A stretch of DNA of 64,000 nt, taken from the NCBI RefSeq assembly GCF_018130785.1, contig NZ_JAFCJT010000001.1, positions 372,001 through 436,000 on the forward strand, in the 5' to 3' direction. Below, piece by piece: positions 1-8,858 of the stretch (positions are counted from its first letter, which is position 1; every line of letters starts with the position of its first letter). The notes beneath the pieces were generated by a model that was not told where the DNA came from, ran no database searches, and was given only the letters and a program-made list of their open reading frames with translations. Both the position numbers and the translations under genes were made by a program. This DNA comes from Bradyrhizobium liaoningense. GTDB lineage: Bacteria; Pseudomonadota; Alphaproteobacteria; Rhizobiales; Xanthobacteraceae.

Positions 1-2549
1 GCATCGATGATGATCATTGCTTCCGCTGCCCGGCCGCTGAGCGCCAAAGCCTCCGCTAGCGCACGCGAGCATGCGGATATAAAGAAGTACCGCCGCTCCG
101 ATTGCAGGATCGGCAGCGCAGTTCGAAGAATCTTGATAGCGACCTGCGTCTCTCCCCTCATCATCATCAGCTCCCCGCGCATGCCAAGGCCAGCGGCTTG
201 GTAGGACTTGAGCGAGTACCTGTCGGCATGGGCGACAAGCTGCTGGATAAGGTCTTCCGCAACCTCCAGGTCACCCCGCCATAGAAACATCGGAGCGGCA
301 AATGCCAGACCAAGGCAAACGGCAAACGACACCGGCTGCGCCTCTCGCCGGGCAAGTTCAATGCCTTCATGCGCGAATTGGACGGCCTGATCGGGAAATC
401 CACGAAGCCACAGTGTCCGCGCATACCCGATCAGGGCTCTTGCGCGATGACTGTAGCCAAAGCAACGCACCTCGCTAACGCCGGTCGTCCTCGCATGCTC
501 TAGGCCCCTTTCGTAACTTCTTAACGCCGACGCTTGGTCTCCGATCAGATGATGGCTCGATCCAAGCATCCACTCGGCAGTTACTATCTCTTTGGAACTG
601 TCGCGATCCTTGGCGATGGAGGCATATCGTTCCGCCGCGGCTAGCGGAACACCGGCATCCGCAAGACGGGTCCCAAAGGCATTGAGGCCTGCGAGAAACT
701 CCAGTTGATACGCGGCATCTCCAAGTGAGTCCGCGAGGGCAAGTCCGCGCTCCAGCGCACGTGCCACTTCCGCCGTATCGTTATAAGAATGGTGCGACGA
801 TATCGCTAATGCCAGCTGCAGCCCGATCTCGAGTGTATCTCCCTGAACGTCCCGCGGTAGCGCAGCAAGGACTCGCAGGCACCAGCGGCGGCACTCGCTT
901 AACATTGAAATCGCAAGAAACAGCGGCACTGCGGCTGCGCCGAGCGCCACGGAGATCGAACGGTCGCCCGCTTCCGAAAAGCTCCATTCGAGCGCCGACC
1001 TGATATCGCCGACATATCGAGCATAATCGGCCAAACCAGACTCGCTGAGACTTTCGATCCGCACTTCCCCGAGATAGCGCCGGAAATGCAGAGCGTGTCG
1101 TCTCGCGATGACGTATTCGCCCCCCCGCTCCCTCAGCTTGACCGCCGCATGAGCGCGTGTCGTGTCAAGCAGCCGATATGAAGTTGCCTGCCCCGTTCTT
1201 GATATTGAAATCAGTGATTTGTCGACCAGACTTGCAACGACGTCCAGGACCGCGAATTCCTCGTGGTCCGCTTCGGATGCAACGGCCTGCGCCATGTCGA
1301 GAGTGAACGCCCCGACAAAGACCGATAGAGAGCACAGGACCGATCTCTCTTGCTCGGAAAGGAGCTTGAAGCTCCAATCGAGCATTGCGGCGAGGGTCTC
1401 ATGCCGGGGCACGTTGCGACGTCCCCTCCAGAGCAGCATCAGGCGATCGCCCAAAAGTCGCGCGAGCCCGTGAACGCCGTAACTGCCCGCCCTGCTGGCC
1501 GCCAGCTCTAAGGCTAATGGGATCCCGTCCAATCGACGGCAAATTTTCACGACGATCGGGGCGTCCGCATCCGTCAGGTTGTGTCGATATCCCGAAGCAA
1601 GGGCCCGGTCCATGAAAAGCTTCACCGCGGCAGAAGTCAGCGCGTCGGCCGCGGTCGGGTTCGCCCCCATCGATGAGCTGTCAAGCGACTGCAGCGGATG
1701 AACGTTCTCGCCCTGAACCCGCAACGCTTCTCGGCTGGTCGCAATGATGTGGACCAGGGGCGCCTCTCGAAAGAGACTCTCTGTCAGCGCTGCCACGGAC
1801 TCAACAACATGTTCGCAGCTGTCGAGGACGAAGAGAATCTTCCTGCCGGCGAGAAACGCCAAAAGCCTGGGCAACGAGTCCTGCGTCTCTCCAGCACAGC
1901 CGACCGCTGATGCAACCGCCGAGACGACCAGCGCACCGTCGCGGAGGGGGCTGAGATCAACAAAGCACACGTTATCTAGGAAATCCGCTGCCAAGTCGTG
2001 AGCCAGCGCGACAGCCACAGTCGATTTCCCCACGCCGCCGGGCCCAACGATGGTGACAAAGCGACGGGACTTTACCCATGCGCGCAGGGTCTCAACGGTA
2101 TCATCCCGACCTAGCATGCGCTGCAAGCGCGCGGGAAGTTGTTGACGTTGAAGCCGCCCGATGGAGGCATCCGCAGATGAGTCACCTATCGCGATCCGCC
2201 GGACCGATGCGGCGAAACAATAGCCTCGACCGGCGACACTAGCGATATAGCCGTCGCCGAGCGCTCTGCGCAGATTACTAATATGGACTCGAAGATTTGC
2301 TTCTTCGACCACAAGGTCCGGCCAGACCCGCTTGATCAATTCCCTGCGGTTCACGACCTCTCCAGCGCGTTGGACCAGAGCGATCAGGAGATCGAGAGCA
2401 CGGCCGCCAAGCGCCACCGGCTCGTTCTCTTTTACAAGCAACCTTTGGGGCACAACCAAACGGAACGGCCCAAATTCGTATGCTTCGCGCTCGTCAGCTC
2501 GTTGCCCCAGAGCAGCAACCTCGATTTTTAATGTTTCATTTCCGATCAG
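1..2549 (-). CDS. Winged-helix / NTPase / TPR transcriptional regulator (3' end beyond window)
   Basis: The reading frame is open from a stop at 2561-2559 to the left edge, giving at least 848 visible residues. An OmpR-type winged helix covers roughly residues 25-120. It is followed by an NB-ARC/AAA-like NTPase with Walker A GPGGVGKST near residue 170 and a Walker-B-like segment ILFVLDSCEHV. The C-terminal half is alpha-helical and looks like TPR repeats (for example GDQASALRSYERGLEHA). This architecture is that of large signal-integrating regulators with DNA-binding, nucleotide switch and repeat sensor modules. There is no ATG near the 5' end. The first candidate start after the stop is CTG at 2549, and the next are TTG codons inside the winged helix, so the start is uncertain. 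Its target is unknown. It is co-oriented with the carboxylate island but separated from it by about 480 bases. Confidence 0.85.
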   Translation of the reverse strand, partial: MIGNETLKIEVAALGQRADEREAYEFGPFRLVVPQRLLVKENEPVALGGRALDLLIALVQRAGEVVNRRELIKRVWPDLVVEEANLRVHISNLRRALGDGYIASVAGRGYCFAASVRRIAIGDSSADASIGRLQRQQLPARLQRMLGRDDTVETLRAWVKSRRFVTIVGPGGVGKSTVAVALAHDLAADFLDNVCFVDLSPLRDGALVVSAVASAVGCAGETQDSLPRLLAFLAGRKILFVLDSCEHVVESVAALTESLFREAPLVHIIATSREALRVQGENVHPLQSLDSSSMGANPTAADALTSAAVKLFMDRALASGYRHNLTDADAPIVVKICRRLDGIPLALELAASRAGSYGVHGLARLLGDRLMLLWRGRRNVPRHETLAAMLDWSFKLLSEQERSVLCSLSVFVGAFTLDMAQAVASEADHEEFAVLDVVASLVDKSLISISRTGQATSYRLLDTTRAHAAVKLRERGGEYVIARRHALHFRRYLGEVRIESLSESGLADYARYVGDIRSALEWSFSEAGDRSISVALGAAAVPLFLAISMLSECRRWCLRVLAALPRDVQGDTLEIGLQLALAISSHHSYNDTAEVARALERGLALADSLGDAAYQLEFLAGLNAFGTRLADAGVPLAAAERYASIAKDRDSSKEIVTAEWMLGSSHHLIGDQASALRSYERGLEHARTTGVSEVRCFGYSHRARALIGYARTLWLRGFPDQAVQFAHEGIELARREAQPVSFAVCLGLAFAAPMFLWRGDLEVAEDLIQQLVAHADRYSLKSYQAAGLGMRGELMMMRGETQVAIKILRTALPILQSERRYFFISACSRALAEALALSGRAAEAMIIID

Positions 2550-3029
2550 ACTGGCATTCTAAGACGTTGGCTCGCGTGAGCCGCTCCTGCCTCAGCTGCA
2601 TCTTGATTGCACCAATTTGCGGGACCGTATGAGATTCATCTGGGAAAGCAAGGGGCTACGCTGTGTCGAATGGTCCCAGCGCGACTGATCACACCTATGG
2701 CGAGGGTTCCAATTGTCCGGGAGGTGGAATGGCGGAGCGAAAGATGTTATCGGCATCATATGGTCGCTGGGCTCTTACCCGTCGCTCTGCGTTACTTCCA
2801 TAGCTCTGTGCGACGCTAGCAAACAGCGGCGAGTGCCTACCATCCACATCGCCGGTGCGCCCCCCTCTCCCCTCCGGAAAAGAGAACTCCGCGGCCGCAT
2901 CGGCTGCGGAGCTCAAATCGATGGAGGTAAACGCCTCAAGGGCGACGGCGATCAGATCAATCGCTGCCATTCACCAGCGTCGCTGGAGATCACGCGGAAT
3001 TGCAGATTGGCGCCGGTCCATCGTCATTC
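2550..3029. other. Intergenic stretch without a supported gene
   Basis: About 480 bases separate the regulator start from the end of the aldehyde dehydrogenase gene. Short open frames exist on both strands, but none has a convincing ribosome binding site, recognisable domain or signal peptide. I see no clear terminator, tRNA or repeat here. It presumably holds the promoter of the leftward regulator and the 3' end of the aldehyde dehydrogenase transcript. Confidence 0.5.
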
Positions 3030-4508
3030 TCACAATTTCAGCGCAAATGGATCACGCTCTTCGTTTGAAAAATCGATCATGACGTTCTTGGTCTGCAGGA
3101 ACTCGTCCAGCGCCGCAACGCCGCGCTCCTTTCCGAAGCCGGACTCCTTGAACCCGCCGAACGGCGCCATCGCACTGGAGGCGCGGTATGTATTCACCCA
3201 GACCGTTCCGGCGTGGACAGCCCGCGACACGCGCAAGGCGCGCGACAGGTTTGTCGTCCAGATTCCGGACGCGAGGCCATACTTGCTGTCGTTGGCGATG
3301 GCGATGGCCTCCTCCTCCGTGTCGAAAGGAATGATCGAGAGCACAGGTCCGAACACCTCTTCCTGGGCAATCGCCATCTTGTTCTCCACGCCCGTGAAGA
3401 TGGTCGGCTCGATGAACAGGCCGTTGCCAAGGCCATCGCCCGTCGCGGGCTTACCGCCACACGCGAGAACGGCCCCTTCCTTTTGAGCATCGCCGATGCA
3501 TTTTAGGATGCGCGCGAACTGCGGCTCGTTTGCCACGGTCCCCATATCCGTCGCCTTGTCCAGGGGATTGCCGAGCCTGATCTTGTGCGCCCGGGCGACG
3601 AGACGCTTCACGATGTCATCGTGAACGGAATGCTGCACGAGGAGCCGCGAGCCGGCGATGCATGTCTGCCCGGTCGCGCCGAAAATGCCGGCGAGGGCCC
3701 CGACGGTCGCCTTGTCGAGGTCGGCGTCTTCGAAGATGACATTGGGAGACTTGCCACCCAGCTCCAGCGTGACCGGAACAAGGGACCGGCCCGCCTCCGC
3801 CGCGATCTGGCGGCCGACATTCGGGCTGCCTGTGAAACTGACACGGTCAATCCGGCCGTTCGAGAGCAGCGCCTGCCCCGTCCTGTAATCGCCGGTGACG
3901 ACGTTGACCACGCCTGCCGGAAACCCCGCCTCGCGGACCAGCTCGGCGAATTCCAGCGTCGTCACCGAGGCATGCTCGGACGGCTTGATGACGACGCAAT
4001 TGCCCGCCGCCAGTGCCGGCGCCAGCTTGTTGGCAAGCAGGCCCATCGGCGAATTCCAGGCGGTGATCAGCACAGCGACGCCGATCGGCTCCCGGCGCGT
4101 GAAGTCGAACACGTCGCGCTGGTCCAACGGAATCGTATCGCCGAAGATCTTGTCGGCGCAGCCTGCGAAGAACCGGTAGGCACGGGCAGCAAAATGCATC
4201 TGCCCGTGCGTCTCCCGGATGATCTTTCCGTTGTCGGTGCTCTCCATGATGGCGATGCGCTCGGCCTGGGCATCGAGCAGATCGGCGAGCCTGTTCAGCA
4301 AATTCGCGCGGGCAAGACCAGTGGTCTTGCTCCAGACGGTTTCATAGGCTCCCCTCGCCGCCGCGATCGCATCGGCCACCTGCGCGGGCGTTGCCTGCGG
4401 CACCAAGGCCCATTCCTCGCGGCTATAGGGATTTATGGCGGCGAACCATTCCTGGTTCGGTGCGCTCACCGTTTTGTTGGCAATGGCAATTCCGTACTTC
4501 TTCGGCAT
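3030..4508 (-). CDS. NAD(P)-dependent aldehyde dehydrogenase
   Basis: This 492-residue ALDH-superfamily enzyme oxidises an aldehyde to the carboxylate with NAD(P)+ in the cytoplasm. Full family length is present. The general-base glutamate lies in LELGGKSPN (about E249) and the catalytic cysteine in GQTCIAG (about C283). The cofactor-binding segment TAWNSP and the KPSEHA motif are also intact. The ATG at 4508 is preferred over an in-frame TTG at 4514 because GGAG lies about 10 bases upstream of the ATG. It is the last gene of the leftward island, 82 bases after the lactonase-like hydrolase. This suggests it finishes conversion of an aldehyde made by upstream enzymes. Substrate cannot be told from sequence; a betaine/hydroxymuconic-semialdehyde type is possible. 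Confidence 0.92.
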   Translation of the reverse strand: MPKKYGIAIANKTVSAPNQEWFAAINPYSREEWALVPQATPAQVADAIAAARGAYETVWSKTTGLARANLLNRLADLLDAQAERIAIMESTDNGKIIRETHGQMHFAARAYRFFAGCADKIFGDTIPLDQRDVFDFTRREPIGVAVLITAWNSPMGLLANKLAPALAAGNCVVIKPSEHASVTTLEFAELVREAGFPAGVVNVVTGDYRTGQALLSNGRIDRVSFTGSPNVGRQIAAEAGRSLVPVTLELGGKSPNVIFEDADLDKATVGALAGIFGATGQTCIAGSRLLVQHSVHDDIVKRLVARAHKIRLGNPLDKATDMGTVANEPQFARILKCIGDAQKEGAVLACGGKPATGDGLGNGLFIEPTIFTGVENKMAIAQEEVFGPVLSIIPFDTEEEAIAIANDSKYGLASGIWTTNLSRALRVSRAVHAGTVWVNTYRASSAMAPFGGFKESGFGKERGVAALDEFLQTKNVMIDFSNEERDPFALKL

Positions 4509-4596
4509 GGTCAATCATCTCCGCAACTGGCGAATTCAAGTGTCTGGTCCGGACGGCGCCCCCGCGCCGGCCTTCGGGTCTGGCTTCGCTCGATGC

Positions 4597-5400
4597 TTAG
4601 GCTGGACTTCCACGGGGATCGGCGTCCAGTCGCGCAATCCCGTCGATCCCCTCGCGCGCGGCGGGAAACAGCGAGACCACCTGCCGATCGTGCCCGGGAA
4701 TAATGTGCGACGGGCTATCAGCCAACTTCTGGATCACCGCAAAGCCGTTCAGCATCTGGTTCGTGTCGAACAGCACCGGGAACGGCCGACGCTGCATGAT
4801 GTTGGCGTAATAGTGCGAGGCGTCCGAGGCCAGCACCACATGACCGCGGCGCGTCTTCACCCTCACGACCTGAAGTCCCGCGGTATGGCCACCCAGCCAG
4901 TGCAGGGATATTCCGTCGTCGAAATCGGAGTTGGGATCGTGAAGGGTCACTCGCCCTTCGAAGTTCCGCCTGACAATATGGCGCACGTCTTCCGCGTTGT
5001 AGGCCTTCTTCTGCTCGGCGTCGCACATGCAGCGGCCCGTGCAGAAATGCATCTCGCGCTCCTGCACGTGATAGCGGGCTTGCGGAAACAGGTCGTGGTT
5101 GCCCGCATGGTCCCAATGCATGTGGGTGAGGATGACGTCCTTGACGCTATCGGGGTTGATACCGATCTGCTTGAGGCCTTCGGCGACCGGACGTGTGACG
5201 GCATAGTTGCGCGGCTTGCCCGCCTGCTCGTCGAAGCCGGTATCGACGATCACCGTGCGGTCCCGGCCGACCAGCGCCCAGACAAAGAAATCCAGCGGCA
5301 TCGGCGTATCCGGCACATCGCTGTTGTCGATGAAGTTCTCCGATGCGCGGCGCTCGTCCTTTTTGGCGTATCGGATCGCGTATATTTCATACTCGGACAT
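4597..5400 (-). CDS. MBL-fold metallo-hydrolase, N-acyl-homoserine-lactonase-like
   Basis: A 267-residue metallo-beta-lactamase-fold protein with the zinc motif HMHWDH at residues 93-98. Later metal ligands lie in WLGGHTAG, ASDASHYY and IIPGHDRQ. The order and length match the AttM/AhlB-type lactonase family, which opens lactone rings with a dinuclear zinc centre. The start is taken at the ATG for MSEYEIY (5400). A longer frame is open upstream but would overlap the preceding gene by over 200 bases. It begins 8 bases after the TctC-like gene and is followed by the aldehyde dehydrogenase, so it probably acts on a lactone or ester intermediate of this pathway. A quorum-quenching role is possible but has no contextual support. 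Confidence 0.85.
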   Translation of the reverse strand: MSEYEIYAIRYAKKDERRASENFIDNSDVPDTPMPLDFFVWALVGRDRTVIVDTGFDEQAGKPRNYAVTRPVAEGLKQIGINPDSVKDVILTHMHWDHAGNHDLFPQARYHVQEREMHFCTGRCMCDAEQKKAYNAEDVRHIVRRNFEGRVTLHDPNSDFDDGISLHWLGGHTAGLQVVRVKTRRGHVVLASDASHYYANIMQRRPFPVLFDTNQMLNGFAVIQKLADSPSHIIPGHDRQVVSLFPAAREGIDGIARLDADPRGSPA

Positions 5401-5408
5401 GTCGGTAC

Positions 5409-6365
5409 CTACTGGCGTTCGATGCCAGCTTCCTTCGTTGTCGTGGCCCACAATTCGATATCGTCCTTGACGTGTTTGGCGAAATCCGCCGGTCCGATCC
5501 ATTGCACCTCGAAGCCGATATCGGCGAGACGGCCGCGGATCTCGGGCTCCGCTAAAACCTCGCGTACCCCTTCCGAAAGCTTCGCGACGATCTCCGGCGG
5601 CGTGCCCTTCGGCGCGAACAGCCCGGACCATGCGGAGATATTGAGGAACGCGACCCCGCCCTCCTTCATGGTCGGAATGTCGGGGAATTGCGAAGCACGG
5701 GCCGGGTTCGTGGTTGCGATCGCACGCGCCTGGCCTGCCTCCACTTGCGAGACTGCAGGCGCCATATCCATGAACGTCATCGAGACGCGCTGGGCGATGA
5801 TGTCGGTCACGACCTGCGGACTGTTGCGGTAGGGCACGGCGGCGATATCGATGCCCGCCCGGCGCTTGAATGCCTCGCCGGACAATTGGCCAAGCGCGTT
5901 GGCATAGCCGAACGTTAACGTGCCAGGCTTGCTCTTGGCCAGAGCCACGAGGTCCGCGACGCTTTTGACGGGCAGGCCGGGATCGACGATCAGGAAATAG
6001 GGAAACACGCCGAACTGCGAAATCGGAACGAAGTCGGCGATGGGATCGTACTGGATGGACTTAAGCATGCTGGGATTGGCGGCATGCGTGGAGGTGCCGC
6101 CAACCAGCAAGGTGTATCCGTCCGGCGCCGAACGGGCCGCCGCCGTCGCGCCCAGCGCTCCATTGGCGCCGACACGGTTGTCGATGACGATCGTCGTCTT
6201 GAGCAGCTCGGACAGCCGCTGAAACACGATCCGCGCAACACCGTCGGTTCCGCTGCCGGGTGCAAACGGCGCGATCACCGTGATGCGTTGCGAGGGATAG
6301 TTTTCCGCCGCCGCGTGGCTCCAGCCTGAAAGAAGCAGCGCGATCGTCAACACCAACACCCGCAC
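5409..6365 (-). CDS. Bug/TctC-family periplasmic solute receptor
   Basis: A 318-residue protein with an N-terminal signal peptide (MRVLVLTIALLLSGWSHAAA). The Bug/TctC fold follows: SQRITVIAPFAPGSGTDGVAR, then AAARSAPDGYTLL and PFAPKGTPPE-like segments. Such receptors bind carboxylates in the periplasm for TctAB-type tripartite transporters. No tctA or tctB genes are present here, as is common for orphan Bug proteins. The start is a GTG at 6365 preceded by a strong AGGGAGGG. It lies inside an operon that also encodes a Liv-type ABC transporter, so two different uptake or sensing systems may recognise the same substrate class. Confidence 0.9.
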   Translation of the reverse strand: MRVLVLTIALLLSGWSHAAAENYPSQRITVIAPFAPGSGTDGVARIVFQRLSELLKTTIVIDNRVGANGALGATAAARSAPDGYTLLVGGTSTHAANPSMLKSIQYDPIADFVPISQFGVFPYFLIVDPGLPVKSVADLVALAKSKPGTLTFGYANALGQLSGEAFKRRAGIDIAAVPYRNSPQVVTDIIAQRVSMTFMDMAPAVSQVEAGQARAIATTNPARASQFPDIPTMKEGGVAFLNISAWSGLFAPKGTPPEIVAKLSEGVREVLAEPEIRGRLADIGFEVQWIGPADFAKHVKDDIELWATTTKEAGIERQ

Positions 6366-6473
6366 GAATCCCTCCCTTGATTTTTTATCGTTTCTTGCAC
6401 CAACCCCAATGTCGACGCGGGGATGGCCAGCCGGTCAGCATTGCCGCAGGCCACCCCACGCGTTTCTTCATCG

Positions 6474-7361
6474 CTATTTGGACGAACGCTCGATCACCTT
6501 CACGATCACCGGCCAATAGTTCGCTCCGAAACCGCTCCGCGAGGCCTCGGTCAGGAGACTGGCGCCAAGCGCGGCCTCCTTCGCATCGATTCCGGCATCC
6601 CGCGCCATGTCGAGCGCATAGGAGATGTCCTTGTGCATGTAGTCGGTCGAGAACACCCGCTCAGGAAATTCGCGCGCGGCAACCGCCTTGTAACCGTGGT
6701 TGCGCAGCGCGAAGCTGTCCGCGGAGCCCTTGGAGAAAGCGTCGAACAGGGTCTTGGTCGACACGCCGGCCGATTCCGCGATCGCGGCAGCCTCGCACAG
6801 CGCGGTCACAGTCCCGACGACGACCATGTTGTTGAGGATCTTTACGACCTGCCCCGATCCGACCTCGCCGCAATGGGTCACTTCGGAAGCAAAGCAGCGG
6901 AGCAGCGGCTCGATGCGGGTGAATACGTCCGGTGTTGCCCCAACCGAGATCGCAAGCGTCCCTGCCTCAGCCGCCGCCCGGGTGCGGGCAACTGGGGCAT
7001 CCGCATAGTCAGCTCGCTTGGCGGCGAACTTGCCGGCGAGCTCGCGCGTCAATTTCAGCGGGCTGGTGGAGAGATCGACGATGGTCTGGCCGGCGCGCGC
7101 GGACTCGAGCAGCCCGCCGGGCATCTCGCAGATCTTTTTGAGATGCTCGCCGCTGGGCATCGAAATGAAGACGATGTCAGCCTTCGCCGCCGCGGAGACC
7201 GACCCGGCATCAACCGCGCCGAGCTGAACCAGGCGCGCCACGGGTTCGGCGTTGATGTCGTGAATCAGCACTTTCTGTTTCGTCTTCTCGACGAGGTGCC
7301 GGCACATGGGTTCACCCATGACGCCCAGACCGATGAAGCCGAAAGTGAGAGAGCCCGTCAT
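6474..7361 (-). CDS. NAD(P)-dependent 3-hydroxyisobutyrate dehydrogenase family oxidoreductase
   Basis: A 295-residue beta-hydroxyacid dehydrogenase. It has the N-terminal Rossmann motif IGLGVMG (residues about 10-16), the substrate-binding strand DAPVARTRAAAEAGTLAI, and the catalytic-lysine helix GSGQVVKILNNMVVVG. The family oxidises 3-hydroxyisobutyrate, reduces tartronate semialdehyde or acts on related beta-hydroxyacids; the exact substrate is not readable. In the usual motif the DAPV is followed by SGG; here it is RTRAAA, so the substrate pocket entrance differs. It is 35 bases downstream of livF and upstream of the TctC-like receptor, consistent with a role in breaking down the imported carboxylate. 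Confidence 0.88.
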   Translation of the reverse strand: MTGSLTFGFIGLGVMGEPMCRHLVEKTKQKVLIHDINAEPVARLVQLGAVDAGSVSAAAKADIVFISMPSGEHLKKICEMPGGLLESARAGQTIVDLSTSPLKLTRELAGKFAAKRADYADAPVARTRAAAEAGTLAISVGATPDVFTRIEPLLRCFASEVTHCGEVGSGQVVKILNNMVVVGTVTALCEAAAIAESAGVSTKTLFDAFSKGSADSFALRNHGYKAVAAREFPERVFSTDYMHKDISYALDMARDAGIDAKEAALGASLLTEASRSGFGANYWPVIVKVIERSSK

Positions 7362-7396
7362 GTCAAAACTCCGGAATTTCCAGACAGAGAGAACAT

Positions 7397-8104
7397 TCAG
7401 ATACCGAGATAGGCCCGCCGCACGTAGTCGCTGGCCAGCAACTCCTTGCCTTTCCCGCTCAGCGCGACCGCGCCGGTTTCGAGCACGAAAGCCTCGTTGC
7501 AGAGATTGAGCGCCAGCTTCGCGTTCTGCTCGACCAGGATGATCGACATGCCGATGTCGCGGTTGATCTCGACGATGATGCGCGCGATCTCGTCGACGAT
7601 GATCGGTGCAAGCCCAAGCGAGGGCTCATCCAGCAGCAGCAGGCGGGGCCTTGCCATGAGAGCGCGGCCGATGGCGACCATCTGCTGCTCGCCCCCCGAC
7701 AGCGAGCCCGCCATCTGGCTCCGCCGCTCCACGAGACGCGGAAAATATCCGTAGATCTGGTCCAGCGTCTTCCTCTGCTGCGCCGCGTCGCGCTGCGAAT
7801 AAGCCCCCACGAGCAGATTATCGAGCACGCTCATCTGCGGGAAGACGCGCCGGCCCTCCGGCGAAAGCGCGATACCGCGGCCGACGCGCTGCGACGCCGG
7901 GACGCCTTCAACGCGTTCGCCATCGAGATAGATCTCACCGGAGCTGACGGCCTTGAGGCCGATGATGGCCTTCATCGTGGTGGTCTTGCCTGCACCGTTC
8001 GAGCCGATCAGGGAGACGATGGCGCCATCGGCAACGGTCATGCTGAGATTGCGGACCGCCGAGAGGGCGCCGTAGGCGACGCTGATGCCGCGAACTTCAA
8101 GCAT
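7397..8104 (-). CDS. livF: Branched-chain amino acid-type ABC transporter ATPase LivF
   Basis: A 235-residue ABC ATPase with Walker A GSNGAGKTT, signature LSGGEQQM and Walker B LLLLDEPSLGLAP. The segment GRGIALSPEGRRVFPQMSVLDNL is typical of LivF. The start is ATG at 8104 (MLEVRG); the longer frame has no better site. It overlaps livG by 8 bases and is the last of the five Liv genes. It would pair with LivG on the LivHM permease to drive uptake from the cytoplasmic side. The substrate may be a carboxylate rather than an amino acid, given the neighbouring enzymes. Confidence 0.93.
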   Translation of the reverse strand: MLEVRGISVAYGALSAVRNLSMTVADGAIVSLIGSNGAGKTTTMKAIIGLKAVSSGEIYLDGERVEGVPASQRVGRGIALSPEGRRVFPQMSVLDNLLVGAYSQRDAAQQRKTLDQIYGYFPRLVERRSQMAGSLSGGEQQMVAIGRALMARPRLLLLDEPSLGLAPIIVDEIARIIVEINRDIGMSIILVEQNAKLALNLCNEAFVLETGAVALSGKGKELLASDYVRRAYLGI

Positions 8105-8858
8105 CGACGGCCTCCTTGCCGAGATACGCCTCAATCACGAGCGGGTTCGACACGACCTCCGCGGGCGTTCCGTCCGCTATCAACGTGCCATGATCCAGCA
8201 CCACGACGCGATTGCACAGGCCCATGACGGTCCGCATGTGATGTTCAACCATCACCATGGTGACGCCGCGCTCCGACTTGACCCGGCGGAGGACCGATGC
8301 GAGCTCGGCCGCCTCCTCCGGATTGAGCCCGGCGACGGGCTCATCCAGCATCAGGAGCTTCGGCTCGCTGGCGAGGGCGATCGCGACGCCGAGGCGGCGC
8401 TGCTCGCCGTAAGAGAGTTCGCGCGCCTTCAAATCCGCGCGGCGCCTCAGCCCGAACAGGTCAAGCACATGATACGCCTTCTCTTCGGCGTTGACCCGCC
8501 ATTTGCGCGAGAGAAACCCGCTCGACAGGCCGGTCAGGCTCGCGCCCAAGGTGCCACGCGCGACATTCTCAATGACGGTGGCTTCCGGATAGAGGGTCGC
8601 GGCCTGGAAGGTCCGCGACAGGCCCTGGCGCACGGTTTGATTGGCCGGTTGCCCAGAGATGTTGCGGTTCAGAAACCGGATCGTCCCTGCCGACGGTCTC
8701 AGCACGCCCGAGATCACGTTGAACAACGTGGTCTTGCCCGCGCCGTTCGGGCCGATGAGGCCGAGGAAGTCTCCCTCATTGACCTCAAAGGAGACGTTGC
8801 GGACGGCGACAAGCCCGCCGAACGACCGCTTCAGGCTATCGACTTCGAGCATGCTCAT
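8097..8858 (-). CDS. livG: Branched-chain amino acid-type ABC transporter ATPase LivG
   Basis: A 253-residue ABC ATPase with Walker A GPNGAGKTT, signature LSYGEQRRLGVA and Walker B LLMLDEPVAGLNPEE. The C-terminal MVEHHMRTVMGLCNRVVVLDHG matches LivG. The start is placed at ATG 8858, overlapping the livM stop by 4 bases (ATGA type), so translation is likely coupled. An alternative ATG lies two codons later. It forms the ATPase pair with LivF. Confidence 0.93.
   Translation of the reverse strand: MSMLEVDSLKRSFGGLVAVRNVSFEVNEGDFLGLIGPNGAGKTTLFNVISGVLRPSAGTIRFLNRNISGQPANQTVRQGLSRTFQAATLYPEATVIENVARGTLGASLTGLSSGFLSRKWRVNAEEKAYHVLDLFGLRRRADLKARELSYGEQRRLGVAIALASEPKLLMLDEPVAGLNPEEAAELASVLRRVKSERGVTMVMVEHHMRTVMGLCNRVVVLDHGTLIADGTPAEVVSNPLVIEAYLGKEAVDA

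Noticed and set aside
2695..2970. A 91-residue minus-strand frame in the gap before the aldehyde dehydrogenase
   Set aside because: There is no ribosome binding site, no domain and ordinary composition, with competing frames on both strands.
3585..5832. Long plus-strand frames (372 and 465 residues) opposite the aldehyde dehydrogenase, MBL and TctC genes
   Set aside because: They have no recognisable motifs and are antisense to well-supported genes; frames of this kind are expected in high-GC DNA.
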